Part shown: in pieces, positions 48,241 through 60,591 of the stretch
Numbering within the stretch: position 1 is the first letter of the stretch
Layout of the letters: each line of letters opens with the position of its first letter
From: Rhyzopertha dominica
Taxonomy: Eukaryota; Arthropoda; Insecta; Coleoptera; Bostrichidae
DNA length: 64,000 nt
Assembly (NCBI GenBank): GCA_025024175.1
Contig: QCXZ01000001.1
Location: 23,926,942-23,990,941 of the forward strand
Reading direction: 5' to 3'
Position numbers and translations under genes: made by a program
The notes under the pieces: generated by a model
What the model was told of the DNA's origin: nothing
The model's database searches: none
The model's input: only the letters and a program-made list of their open reading frames with translations

Positions 48241-50195
48241 AGCGCTCTTCACACTTTTATATTAAGCGGTAATGTTATGATTATTGTAAATGGTTCGCAA
48301 CTAAATTGCAAGGGGATTTATCTGGATAGATCTTATCTGGCGAATATAGTATCGATAGCACCTAATATAGTGACTAAGTCTAGGCCATTCGCAACGATTA
48401 ATCGGAATAAAAGTGTCGATTCGAACCCAAAGCGAACATAGTTCGTTTCTGATTAACACTCCAATAACTATAACTACAGTTAGGGATTTGCCGATGTGCC
48501 TGAGAACTGAACATGTAAAACAAATAGTCGTGATTTCTTATAATAAACATTATATTTCCCAAGGTTTCTTATATAAAACATATCCTATAGGCACATAATT
48601 TTTGTATGACTATGAATAGGTAAATGTTGTATCTTGATAGCTGATTGTATGTTTATTACTTAGTTTTTGTAAATCTGCTTTAAACTGAGTGATATCTATA
48701 TGTACGAGTAAGTACAATGTAGCTTATTCTATGCGATCTTGTTTGGTTTCGTTGTATGCATATTTTTATTGTGTTCGTTATATTTCGATCAATCTTGTAT
48801 TTCGTTGTTTGATTCAGGATATTAGCTCAATAAAATTAAATGCCTCCATTTGACTTTGAATTTTATTTAATCTGGTATATTTCGATTCTGTTTTATTAAT
48901 CCGATGCATTTTGATTCGATTCGGTTTGGTTCCATAATTGATTCAAGTCTTTACTGAATCGATTAATCAGTTCGATTAAAAAAGTCGATTTTAATCGATA
49001 TCTATATTTCATCCAAGTCTAATAATCATTACATTACGTTCTGTTTCCACTAAATGCATTTATTGATTTAAATCTCTTTTTATTTTAGCATTGCTGAGGA
49101 GGAAAACACCTGTTTATCGAAAATAATCCCATAGTAAGTATTTAGTTTAATACCAAGTTTATATTATCAAAACTAAGAAATCTGCCAACTGACTAAAAAC
49201 AAACCAAAATAATAAATTTGCAAAACTAGTTAATAGCAAGAAAATAAAAAAAAATAAAATAATAATAAAATATTAACATAAAAAGGAGTATAAAGTCAAA
49301 CAACAAACGTAGGTCAGCTATAAGGATCAAGTTTAGCTTGCAGTTTCTCCCACACTTAACCTCATTAATACAGTAAAGAGTTAAATAAAGTAAAGTAAAA
49401 CAAAATTTTTGACTTTATGAGTGGACTACACTAAATGTACCTATACAAAACAACAAAAAGAAGAAGACGCAAATGATGTCACATCAAGTATGGGTTGATA
49501 ACGAATCAATTCCCTATTGTCAATCCGATCACAAAATAAACAATATCACTGGTAAAATTGTTAGTTTATTCTGGACACGAAGGACTTTTTCCGTACTGAA
49601 TGTACTCGATTACAATCTGCATGTGAATAAATAAAGGACCAGAGAGTCGCCAAACTTTTCCTTGTTTAGAAGTTTAATATAGGTACATAAGTTAAAGGCG
49701 AGCGAATATAACATTTATTTATTACTGCTATATACAATACAATGCAAATCTGCAATTTGAAACAAGTTCAGTACATCTTAGCGGTCTTTTTGGTTAGAGA
49801 AAAAATGTATACAGTGTGTTCCAACTTTGATATATTTATTTTTTGACCTTTCAAAATTAAAACCATCCGCGTTACTACTTTACCTTCAAGAAATATTCAA
49901 AATGTAGTTTGCCTCCTATCTGGCAATATTTTCAACTCAAATAAAACTAATTTCAAACATTTCTACAATTAGGGGCCAATTGGGCTACACTCAAGCCTTT
50001 CAGCTACTCCTCAACATATATTTGGCCGGTTTCAGATATTCAGATGTCTAAAAGTAGCCTAAGAGACTGACATGTGTAGACCTGAGTGGGCTTTGCTTTA
50101 AAAGGGTTGCCTTTTATTCCGCTGTTCGCAGAACTTTAAGTTGCGTCATCAATTTGTATTTAGTTTTTGTATTAGCACAACAAACTGTTACCATT
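48241..50195. other. Unassigned AT-rich DNA
   Basis: T-rich GATTC/GATTA runs at 48770-49000 look like degenerate simple repeat. ACAGTGTGTTCCAACTTTGA at about 49817 may be the 3' terminus of the Tc1-like element that follows. Confidence 0.35.
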
Positions 50196-50520
50196 TAGCT
50201 CTGCCGCCGTTATTATTGCACGCTCTAATTCGGCCAGGAATAAACTGAATCATAGATCGTTTTTTTAGTAAGCGGTTCCAATCCACATATTCGGCAATTA
50301 GTCTTTAGTGGTTGTGACAGTCATACATATTCTATTGGCGCTAAGTCAAGGGATCTTGCAGAGCACTCCAAAACCTTTAAGCCAGCATCCTGTAAAAAGT
50401 CCCTGGTTTGATGAGCTGTATGCAGCCTGGCGTTATTTTATTGAATAACGGCGTTTAGGATAACCTTTGTATAATGGGGTTTGTCTTAGAATGACTCACA
50501 ATTGTAGTTGGTTTAACCTG
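50196..50520 (-). pseudogene. Tc1-like transposase C-terminal relic
   Basis: On the minus strand HTAHQTRDFLQDAGLKVLE (about 50425-50367), then CSARSLDLAPIEYV (about 50366-50325), match the ARPHTA--T-DFL---GI-VL-WPARSPDL-PIEH-W signature. After a frameshift, MIQFIPGRIRACNNNGGR (about 50255-50205) matches the IP-R--A-I-ARGG C-terminus. The N-terminal half may extend toward 51000 but is not recognisable. Confidence 0.75.
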
Positions 50521-52139
50521 AAATTCATTCATTAAGCCAGAACGCGGGATATAAAAAACATCTCAGCTTTTACAAAATTACCATTTCATTGCACTAACAA
50601 TTTTAAGAATACAGCCATACCCCAAAGAAATCTACCGACGTGTGTTCGAGTTGTGTTTTAGATTAACACGAAATTGATATTTAGAACCTACTAAGCACTC
50701 CTTGCATGTAAAAGCTGAAACTTAGACGGGCTATTTTTAATTATATTTACCTAGCGCATTGTCAGACATTTTTAAAAAGAAGCTGCATACTTTGCTGTTA
50801 CTATGTATCGTCCAAGCGCTCAGAATATTATTGTGATTTGGTACTTCCTGATGAAAAAAGCTAACCGAACCAGGTCTGAAAGTTCAACACTGAAATGTGA
50901 ATTTGTTAGCGTGGACACAAATTTAATGCATTGTTTTCTTACAACACTTGTATAAGTAGGTTGTTGAGTTTGATGTTGTGCTATATTGTATAAAATAATC
51001 TGCATGAACTTAAGTTTTTCCTCAAAAGCGATGAGAATAGCGTATGAGATTTCTTTTTTAATTTAGAGGACAGATATCTAATTAATAAAATCGAGACTCA
51101 TATCTAGTAAAGTGCGGACTACAAAAATGACCAAATTTTATTTCTCAAAGTAAAACTGTCAATTCCTCTCAAAAAATTTTATGTAAAGAAACCATATCAA
51201 CATCGTGTGGTGTTCGTTAAATCCTTAAATTGCGTGCACTTCATTTGGGATTTCCATCTGCACCCGAGAATAACCTTTTACATAAAAGTTTTATTTCGGC
51301 GTGATTAGAATATAGCATACTCCCTCCAATTCTTTCGGAACTTCCATAACTCCATTACTGATGTTTGATAACAGATGCGCTTTATTTGAACACCTAATGG
51401 GGCCATCCACTAACAGTCGTGAAATGTAGAAGCATTGACCCGAATGACACGGCATTTTGTACAACCCCTACCACCACAAAGATTAAGACAAATTGATTCG
51501 TCGGTTCCAATCTGAGATCGATCAGAACGTTCATTTCCACTGCGAAAAGCTCGATAATCCAGCTCATGTCTGTCGAGAACTTTAAAATGTAAGGTGACGT
51601 TCGTTTCGCCTTAGGAAGATAGCTACCGGAACTGTGTTTCGCTCGTTATAGTAAATATTGTTTCTGGATCCTCCATCCAAAATACCACACAGAACGGAAG
51701 AGGAGTAATAGCCCCTTCTAGCTATATTTGATGTGACCGTCATATGATTTCTATTTTCTGCTCGATCATAAGGTCGCTCCTCCAACTTTGCTCTGTTTCT
51801 GATCAAATGTCGTTATTTATTTGAATACGTGCCAAAACTAAATATTTACTTTATTCTTTTCGATTATAAATATCCGTCACTTAGGCGATACTCGTTCGTT
51901 AAATGGCCAAAGCCAATAAGAAACTTTTCCCCTGGAAAGCGATGAATATCAGGCGGATTATTCGCACAGAAATTTGCGCTATTTGACAGAATTGCGGTTC
52001 ATTTTCTTACTAGGTACCTGGTTTAAGGAAAAATATATCTATATATGTAGGTTTTGCATTTCTGATGGAAGAATATTTCTTAAAAAAATAAGTTCACTAC
52101 ACCACCATTACATCCTAAATTTAAAATATAATGTAACTG
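50521..52139. other. Unassigned DNA, possibly the decayed remainder of the Tc1-like element
   Basis: Minus-strand frames at 50820-51005 and 51582-51806 are not recognised as protein families. No matching inverted terminus was found for the element end near 49817. Confidence 0.35.

Positions 52140-52188
<49 letters not shown>
52140..52188. repeat. (TTA)n microsatellite
   Basis: About 16 uninterrupted TTA units. It creates a meaningless polytyrosine tail in an overlapping open frame. Confidence 0.95.
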
Positions 52189-52190
<2 letters not shown>

Positions 52191-52530
52191 AGCAATTTTG
52201 TTTCTTATAAACTAGCTTTAAATTATTTTCGATCGATGCAAAATCGATATGAAAGTCTAGTTGTAGTAACAAATTTAAATGAAAATGATTGAGCAAAGCA
52301 AGATAGTTTATGGAGGTCATAGATGATAACACCAAAAATTGTATTTTAACGACAATTCTAGATTACTTAAGTTTCAGTGTTCAGCGCTTATGCTTTACTG
52401 AACTAGGTCACACTAAAAGTTTGGTGAAAAGCTCAAGCGTAATGTACTGTTGGACGTTCAAGAGAACGCTAAAATTCCTACTTTGCAGCTAGTTAGCGAA
52501 AACGAAATTAGCTAATGTTCAGTAGTATAA

Positions 52531-52900
52531 ATTCTCAAAGCGCAAAAATGTTTTACTTACAAGCCCACAATCCTTCAGATGTTGACTGAAGACGACCCTG
52601 ATAGATGGTGCCAGTTTTGCGGGCAACTGATGAACCGCATAAAACATCCTGTTTTCTCACAAATCATTTCCTGTGTCAAATGTTGAAATAAACCCACTAA
52701 ATTTTCTTTATTGGGTAAAGGGAATTGATACCGGATTATGGTGGACCACATTCAAATTCAAAGGTGTGTGACATTTGGACATCTTGCAGGAAGAACTATT
52801 TTTACAAAACAGTACTACTCAAAAGCTACTAAATATTTGGAAATAAATGGAAGCTTATCTGAAAGACAAAAGACTGAACAGACACTTATTTGCTAAAATA
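52531..52900 (+). pseudogene. DDE transposase N-terminal relic (DUF4817 family)
   Basis: The plus-strand frame from 52531 reads ILKAQKCFTYKPTILQ then MLTEDDPDRWCQFCGQLMN. It matches the ILKKHKFHPYKIQLLQEL-EDDFDRR-EFC-W junction between the helix-turn-helix and catalytic parts of DUF4817-type transposases. Downstream, CDIWTSCRKNYFYKT in another frame may be the degraded catalytic region. Frameshifted and incomplete. Confidence 0.65.
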
Positions 52901-54204
52901 TTGGGTAATTGCTGTAAAGGTCTATCTTTTAGATTATTTTAGCCTATACTTTTTTAATTTCTATAAATACAAAACCATGAGGGTGTCGAACACCAGCTTT
53001 CGAATGATACTAGTTTTAAATTGAATGGTTTACTAATTACTGTGTTTAAAGAAGAACAAATGGTTTGTTTTCTAATGTTGTCTAGAACTGATCTTTTCTC
53101 TGTCTTCAGAATTCTAGCCTTAACTAACTAAACTTAGTCTGTATTTTTATGTTCAAAATTCAAATAGCCTTAGAAACTAGCGCTTGACGGTGTGGTGACA
53201 AATATTTCGGCAGTATGTAAAGTTTTTAAAAGCGGAGTACTCAATCAGTGAATCGAATCGTTTAGTACAGAATACAGAGTACAGAAATTGTATATAAAAA
53301 TATAATAAATTCGAAAAACACATGCGTTCTTGATAGAACATTTCCTACTGTCACTTTGTACAACGCAAGTGATTTGCATGCTATGCCACTTGAAAAGAAC
53401 CGTTGGGCCGGCCGTGTAAGCTGGCTTGGAGGGCTACATGCTGATTGCTAGCAGTGCGACTGCCTGGCGCATGTTAAGGAAATATGAGGATTGCAGTGGG
53501 AAAGTATTACCTACACTCATATTCTTTGAATATTTTCTTGGCGCTATTGACACCATTGGTCTATTTCAGAGTCGCTTGACTTCTTGTTCCTGGTCATTTC
53601 TAGCCATTATTCTTTGTTCTTCAATTACTTATGGATTATCCTTTCTATAGTTATTTTGTAAAAAGCACGGTCTTTCTCGTGTTTGTTGATGTCTGCTCAG
53701 CCTTCAGGTCTTCCTTAACATGTGGTCTGTCCCTCTTAGACATTTTCCTATAGTATTTCATAACGTACGTCTCCTTTCTTTTTATGATCGTTCTGCCATC
53801 CATGAGTTTCGGTGTTGATGTGCGGGTGGTATATGTATTTGCTTGAACGATATTTTTGGCTTAGATTGTCATTTTGTTATTTCTTGAGTTATTTTCCAAA
53901 GCACTGCGCTCGCTCTTCTGCCGGTTGGGACGTTGTTTGTGTGGTTTAAATGTTTACCACTTGATTTATCTAGTTCGGAGTGTGGTGTCAGTACCATTTT
54001 GTTTTCTATTGTATTTTTATTCCTATTGCCTAGGTATGCTTCAGTTTTTGGTCTGATTTTCCCAAATAATTATTGCACTTCTTGTCCTCCCTTATTTTCT
54101 GTATACTATATTGTTATCAGTACGAGTTAGAAAGCTCCGGATTCCTGACATAACTTCCTTTATTTAAATACCAGAACGAATTGCACTAAATTTAAGCACA
54201 AAGA
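52901..54204. other. Unassigned, T-rich on the plus strand
   Basis: Frames at 53426-53650 and 53874-54130 are hydrophobic because the DNA is T-rich and carry no motif. On the minus strand the same DNA is lysine/glutamate/asparagine-rich and may be a decayed element coding region attached to block Y, but it cannot be assigned. Confidence 0.3.
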
Positions 54205-54570
54205 GTTCAAAACACTACTAACTGTACTACTTGAGTAAACCACTATTCGGAATACTATATTGCACTCATTGGCACTTAGAATACTAAAACACCTGATTTG
54301 CTATAGTTGCTAGGTTTTCGCTTGCGTCACTGTCTTTTAAACCAGACTTCAAACTTTCCGGAATGCGCCAGTGCGCGCTTTATATAGGATAGCTTTCGCC
54401 TACGCCGTCTTTTTAGATGTTTCTGGACTGTTCCTGTGTTGTTCTAAGCTTGATATTCCCAACCAACTAGGATCACTACTTAATGGTTTTCAGTTTGCAG
54501 GCATAGCAACATTTATTTCGTCCGCTACTTCTCCGAATTCTCCACTATCACAAGGGTAAAATTTTATGAT
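54205..54570 (-). repeat. LTR- or promoter-like block Y, related to block X
   Basis: On the minus strand CCTATATAAAGCGCGCACTG is a strong TATA-like core. It is followed by TAAGTGCCAATGAGTGCAAT and AATAGTGGTTTACTC, paralleling block X at 45890-46235 in order and orientation. An AATAAA lies further on near 54160. An LTR or element promoter is likely, but the element class is not identifiable. Confidence 0.3.
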
Positions 54571-54897
54571 GTCGTCATTCTACATTGAACTGCGATTTTT
54601 CAATTTATTTATTATCTGCTGTACAGGCTGTTATGACTCCTCCTGTCCAAAATTCCTCTATTACTAAGTCGTTTAGGTGTAAAGAGATTCATTCTCTTTG
54701 TTTCTTGATGTTATGTTAATTTCTTCTAAACTACTTTCGAATCTTTGGAGGTTTTGCCTGATGTAACTTGCAATAGTAGCTGTTAGCTCTCTTGTACGCG
54801 CGTGGTGAACTTATTGTGTGGCGTTTTCACCATCTTTTTGATAAGCAAGTGTATTAAAAACACAGTTTCTGTCCCCTGGATTTATAGAGGGTTTCTA

Positions 54898-55813
54898 CAG
54901 GGCTTCTATAAATGATTCATGCAACGCAGGCGGCGTGCCTCTTTTTTGTAACTGCTGCCAAGCTACAATATGCACGACGTTAGTACTGAAGGTTGCACAT
55001 CAATGTCACCCCACAGCTCCGAAATGTGAACTTTCTGCAACCATAAAGTGAATTATCCCACAAAACATGTTGAAAATACACACTCCCAGGCATTTTATCA
55101 TATTAAAATATATCAACAAATTCAATAATCGACAGATGACAAGTAACCAATAGTTGTGTTCACATTCTCGAGGGGCGGCAAATTGATTTAATCGATAATT
55201 TCCATAAGCGCCCTGAATTCTTTGTGCCGCCTTTTTGTAACAGCTGTCAAACTACAATAAGTACGGCGATCGTACTGAAGGTTGCAGATCAGGCTACGGT
55301 CATTAAACTGATGGCTTTATAAAGATTTTACAACAATTTACTGATCTATTTTTCTGGCAAAGGTAAGAAATTAGAATAATTATTCGTATAGTAGGCTTGC
55401 AACCTCTATAGTCTACACCCTTGCACTGTGGAAGCTTTGTGTAGTGCAGCTAACGTTACTACCACTTAGTTTGTGAATTTTACCATTGCGGCAGGCTAAA
55501 AATATCTTTCAATTCATCATAGTACAATTATTTGGCAGGCTTACTGTAGAAACAACCGCATAAATACGATACATTACCTAAAAGTTATACGAAACCGTGT
55601 CGCCCCATAGTTTTCTGCAACCTTAAAGTAGATTTTCCCATAAAACTCTACAGAATATGTGGAAAGTACACACTTCCACGGATTTTCTCATATTAAAATA
55701 TATCAAATAATTCAAAAAGCGACAGATGACAATTATATGTCAAATGTGACAAATTGATTTAATCAATAATTTCCGTAAACGCCTTGGATGCGTGAATCAT
55801 TATAGAAACCCTG
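54898..55813. mobile_element. 0.9-kb TIR element with internal repeated modules
   Basis: The left end CAGGGCTTCTATAAATGATT and the reverse complement of the right end CAGGGTTTCTATAATGATTC give TIRs of about 35 bp. TA flanks both sides (54896-54897 and 55814-55815), pointing to a Tc1/mariner-type MITE. Inside, module 1 (TTTTTTGTAACTGCTGCC to GAAGGTTGCACATCA, about 54930-55005) recurs at about 55225-55290. Module 2 (CCATTTTATCATATTAAAAT-type, about 55010-55200) recurs at about 55600-55775. No coding potential. Confidence 0.65.
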
Positions 55814-55815
55814 TA

Positions 55816-57033
55816 TGTACTATTACTTTGGCAATTATACGGGTATATTACATCTGGAAAAAAAACGCTTAAAAACGCAATACTCCTAATAAGGGTAATT
55901 TCTACACCTCGCTTCCGCGAAATGGATTATTGAGAAATGGCTGTCGTCTCTGTTCAGATTACTAATTACAAAGGTTTCCTAGAAACGGAGCTTTATACCT
56001 CTTCCTGGTATGATTGCCATCCGATAACACGAAGGCAAAACTTTCCAGGGTGCTGCTGCCATTCGTGTGTGATTTCCGCGCTGAAAATTATTTGCTTGTT
56101 ATATACACTTATACTAAAGCTGCGTACTTGAAACACCGGCTGCGGTTTTGCGTCACAACTTCTGGCGCGATTGCTAACTAATCACTGAGTCGCCAGTCAC
56201 GTTAATGTATTGTGCGCCAACTATAAAGTCTTTTCTTGTTTTAATCACTCACAAAACAGATATTTAGGTAGTCCGTCCAGAAACACCTCCGCACGGTACT
56301 CGCGCTACCACCGAATCATCCTTCTTCGTTTCTTGGTGATATAAAAAAACTTATCCCTGGGTTCGGCTATATTTTTTCTTCAAATATAATTAGGTTACTT
56401 TAAAAAGATCACACGTTAACTCATAAAGTACGATGTTCATGATTTTTCTCTGTGTCCGCAGTTTTTAGTATCATACCTACTTACTGAAAGTAGCCCAGTA
56501 GTCCCATGACAGTTAATTCTTTCTCATTAACAACCCTATTGAATAACAACATTCATTTTATATTACACACTGTTTCTAGTTTTTTTCTTTTTATTATTAT
56601 ATTTCCCTTAAATTATTAAGTAAATAGTGTCCTCTTTTGCGGCCGAAAATCCTCGTTTTTAATACAGCTTGTCCAGATGGTAACCCTAATTGAACCTAAG
56701 TTTTTACATTGTTTGCCCAAGAGCTAGTATTTTAAATTATGCATATTGGATATCCAAATGATGATGTGAACCACAGGACACGTACAAATAGAAGTAAAAG
56801 CTCCGTGTTTGCAAATGCAATACAACTAGCGCTTGTAGTGGCTGTCAGAAGAACTATTTGCGATATGGTGGGAAACCAGTATTTAAATGCTATTGTAATG
56901 ATTTTATATTTGATCCAAGGTTAATTTTTGTTAACATTATTAATTTACACTTTTTAGTCTTTGTATAACACCCACTATCAAACATTAAAAGTTAGAAAAG
57001 CTCATAATGTTTGGTAACTGTTGCTATAATGAC
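55816..57033. other. Unassigned DNA
   Basis: Frames at 55937-56131 and 56739-56924 show no recognised domain. Confidence 0.4.
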
Positions 57034-58160
57034 TAAGGGTCGGTATTTCAATCAAGGTTTAAACCAAAATTGTCAGGATAAACTGGTTTACCAGTCGCGC
57101 AGCGTATTTCAGGACTACCTGCGTTTAGCGAACGTGCTGTGAGCGAATCACACATTTTGTGTGCTTTGAGCGAACCAAGCGTATAGGTAGTCGTATCGCA
57201 CCCGTGTTCTGAGCGAACCAAATAATTAAAGAGATGTGAATTCTGAATGACATGCTAAATGCGATTCTTTAATAGGACTTATTAATAAAATTGAAGTAAA
57301 TTTACCGAAGTGCATTAAAATGACTATCAAAGACATTCGTAAATCAAATTTAAATACTAAAAACAAATATACGTACCTACACATATTTTTTTGTTTGCTT
57401 TGTGTCATGCTATGGATAAGTTATTTATTGCTATATTTGTGATGACTGAGGGATATACTTCTATAACCAACAAAATGATGAATTTAAAAATTTGTGCATT
57501 CAGTGGTTCTAGAAAGTTTGCAAAAATTTGCTTTTGAAATTAGGAAAATAATATATTTAAAAATATATATTTAGACTAGCNCTAGAAAAAAAATTGGGCC
57601 AATGGTGTAAAAGATAATTCAAAGAAATTCATGTTTAAGAAATTTAATATATCACTTTACAAATATTACAAGACATAAACGATTATTCAAATGTTTGTAG
57701 ATGTGTCATATTCCTTAAGAATTTTAATATGCTCCCGTCCTTTTCCAATTATTTTTGTAGCTGCTTCTAGTTGGTTAATCTAGCTGGAGATACGCTTTTC
57801 TCCGCTTTAGCTGTTTCCGTACTCCAGCTGCATTATCCTTAAGTTTTTGTATCAAGAAATATATATTCGGTGTCGTACGGCCGACAATTGTCGGATAAAC
57901 TACGTAACAGAGAACAAGTGTACTGCCACACAACATACTTTTCACCCTTGCTTTAAGAATAGGAAATGTTCTTGAATATTTTTGTAAAGTCGTGGTAAAG
58001 GATGAAGTGGTGAGGCTTATACAAATATTCGGGATAGTGTAGAAAATGACCAGTATCTTATTACACCTGTATTATGCAGAATGCCTATACTTATATTTAT
58101 TGCTCTCTTACCAATTCTACCGCTTTTTGTCAGGAAATTCCTACAGCCTTTAGTTATAGA

Positions 58161-59654
58161 CCATGGCCATTCTAAGTTGAGCCGGGCGGAGCCTAGCGAG
58201 CGGCGCAGTGACTTCTGTCAGTGGCGAAGTAAATTTTCTAGTAAATGGGGTCTCACAGTAGTTATTTTGATCAGTGGCGTGCCACGGTTAGTAAATAATT
58301 GAATTATTTAATATATTAATTCATATGTGTATATAGTGTGGGTATGTTTAAGATAATCAGCAGCTGCAAGCTTATTAGCGGGTTAGGAATATATTTCTTA
58401 TTATATAGAAGTGTAGGTAGAGATATTGACCGATAAAGTTATAATAATGACTGAAATATAGATAACTGGGTATCGGTCTATCCAGGTAGACAATGGCAGT
58501 GTAGAATTATGATAGTTTAAGCAGGTTTAAAGTAGGTATCACTAAAAAACATTCATAATTTCAAATAACAATTGCAATTATCAAAACAAAAACAAAATTA
58601 ACATGAATTAGATGGTTCTTATTTTTTAAATTTTTGTTTAATAAAGGGGATATGAAATTTTTGGTTTGTGTTTTTAAGGCCAAAATCAGATATTTTTTCC
58701 ATTTCATAAGTATAAAAAGTAAGATATCTATCGGAATAAATAGGTTAAATTTTTATTGTAAATTGTATATTTTTAATTTGAATATAAATAGTTAGTAATA
58801 AAAAAGTTACTTACCTTAAACTAAATTAATTGCACTCTGCTGATTGCATTGTCGCACATATACCAGCTATATGTCTACTTTTGTTTTCATATAGTCTTTT
58901 TTGCTGGTTTTATTTATTTAATAAATGTCAGGACCTGACAAATATAATAATCTCCGAAAGCTTGGCATAACATTAAGACGTTTTACTTCGCCCTCTGTCT
59001 TTTTTTTTAAAAAAAACATATACTACCTAAATTTTAATACAACAAATATTTTACACCATATGATAATCTTTGTACTTTAGTTATATCAGAGCAAATAAAG
59101 TAAAAAGTAGAATATTAAACAAAAGACGAACAAAAAAATGTACTTTAACAATAATAAAATAAAATTCTCACATAGTATATACAATTTATAAGAGATTAAC
59201 AAATAAAAATTATTGCTTATGACAAAAGACTTAACATTCATCATCCGAGAAGTCACTACTTGAAAAATCTTCATCAGAAGATCCTGTATTTACCGTAAAA
59301 CACAGTTCATCTAGCGCTTCGTCGAGAAGATTTTTTTCCATATATTCTAGTTTCTTTTATTTTGCTATTAAGCATACAATCAACCAGTTGTCCACAGAAA
59401 TTTGCGAAATACTATGCTATTTTAACGACAACACAACGCACAAGCTCATAACCGCATCCGCATACAACAGGATCACGAATGAAATGCAAATGCAAAAGAG
59501 GGTGGTCAAGCGTCCTAAAACGCCGAGCCACGCCAGGCTTTAAGCCGTTTGCATACCGTCCACCCCTAAATTAGCAAAATAGGTACGGCCTGGACGAAAT
59601 TCCGTTAGTGCGACGTTTTATTGCTGGGTTCAACTAAGAATGGCCAGGGTTTAA
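58161..59654. mobile_element. Nested TIR element inside the Harbinger-like element
   Basis: CCATGGCCATTCTAAGTTGA at 58161 is matched by the reverse complement of TTCAACTAAGAATGGCCAGG near 59629-59648. The right end reads CCAGGGTTTAAC, loosely recalling the CCCT/TTAA ends of piggyBac elements, but the left side does not preserve this. A 36-codon acidic frame lies inside. Class uncertain. Confidence 0.4.
59231..59341 (-). CDS. Short acidic Ser/Asp-rich open frame in the nested element
   Basis: The frame starts MEKNLLDEALDELC and ends GSSDEDFSSSDFSDDEC. Such an acidic start is common at the N-terminus of insect DNA transposases, for example piggyBac-type. At 36 residues with no continuation in frame, it is at best a first exon or a decayed fragment. 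I do not recognise a specific gene. Confidence 0.2.
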   Translation of the reverse strand: MEKNLLDEALDELCFTVNTGSSDEDFSSSDFSDDEC

Positions 59655-60591
59655 CTGCTTTTTTTAAGAATTTACAGATAGTATTATGAGGCACTTGCTG
59701 TTGCTATACCTGACCATATACCAGGTATAAGGATTAGGAGCAATAAATGTCATTAGGTGGCTGAAAAATCTTGTTCGCTCGGAGCACTCTGCCCTGTAGG
59801 ACCATCGTCCGTGTTCGCTGGAAACATGGTTCGCCCAGAGCACGCTCGCTCAAAGCACGTTACCTATTTCAGTACTCGATTATGAGTAAAACCTGGTTAA
59901 ATTCCTCGGCAAGTTAAACCAATCCATCGAGGAGGGTTAAACCCGTTTTTCGGGTTAAGCTTGCGCACTGCACGATAACTTCACCTTTATAAAACTAACT
60001 GCATTTCGTTTCGGTTTGTTGTGGCAGCGTGAGGTTTTGTCTTTTACGTATATTTCTGATGTGTGGGTTACTTTTTATATCACTCTTGCTAATAATGAAG
60101 ATCGACGAGTTTGGCATTGATGGTTCTGACGACAGATTTTAAAGCCCAGTCCGGTAACCAGCTGTAAATGATCCCTCTCCGAATTGTAGTTATTGTCTTG
60201 GCACTTTTCTTTTTTGATGTAGGTAAGCAAGCGTATGTATAGCTTATTCCTAATCCGAAAATTTCGAACTGGATGAATAGGAGGTTTACCGGCAAACTGC
60301 CGTACCGTCAATTTCATTTTAGAACTTAGAACCGTAACAGTATTTTATTAGAAGTGACAATGGGTTTACAGGTGGAACGAACTGAACGTAAACATACTAT
60401 GGGCTTATGAGCATTACGACGCAGGCGCAACCACAACATTAGCGTTAACTTACGTTAAAACTATCGACTGTTAAACCGATTTTCACTAAACCAGATTTGT
60501 GAACTGAAATACGGGTTTAGCTTTTGCTTTAAAAATTAAACCGGTTTATTTTAACCCGAAGTTTAACGTCTAACCGAAATACCGAGCCTAA

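Larger units (their letters stand above)
57037..60588. mobile_element. PIF/Harbinger-like DNA transposon, 3.55 kb, eroded
   Basis: The left end GGGTCGGTATTTCAATCAAG is mirrored by the right end (reverse complement GGCTCGGTATTTCGGTTAGA). It is flanked by TAA on both sides (57034-57036 and 60589-60591), the 3-bp target duplication typical of PIF/Harbinger. Subterminal GGTTTAAACC / AAACCGGTTT and GAGCGAACCA-type motifs lie near both ends (57150-57230 and 59770-59860). No Harbinger nuclease or Myb-like protein is recognisable, so it is non-autonomous or heavily decayed. A second element is nested inside. Confidence 0.7.

Noticed and set aside
51974..52189. 71-codon frame ending in polytyrosine
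   Set aside because: The C-terminal half is the (TTA)n microsatellite. No domain is present.
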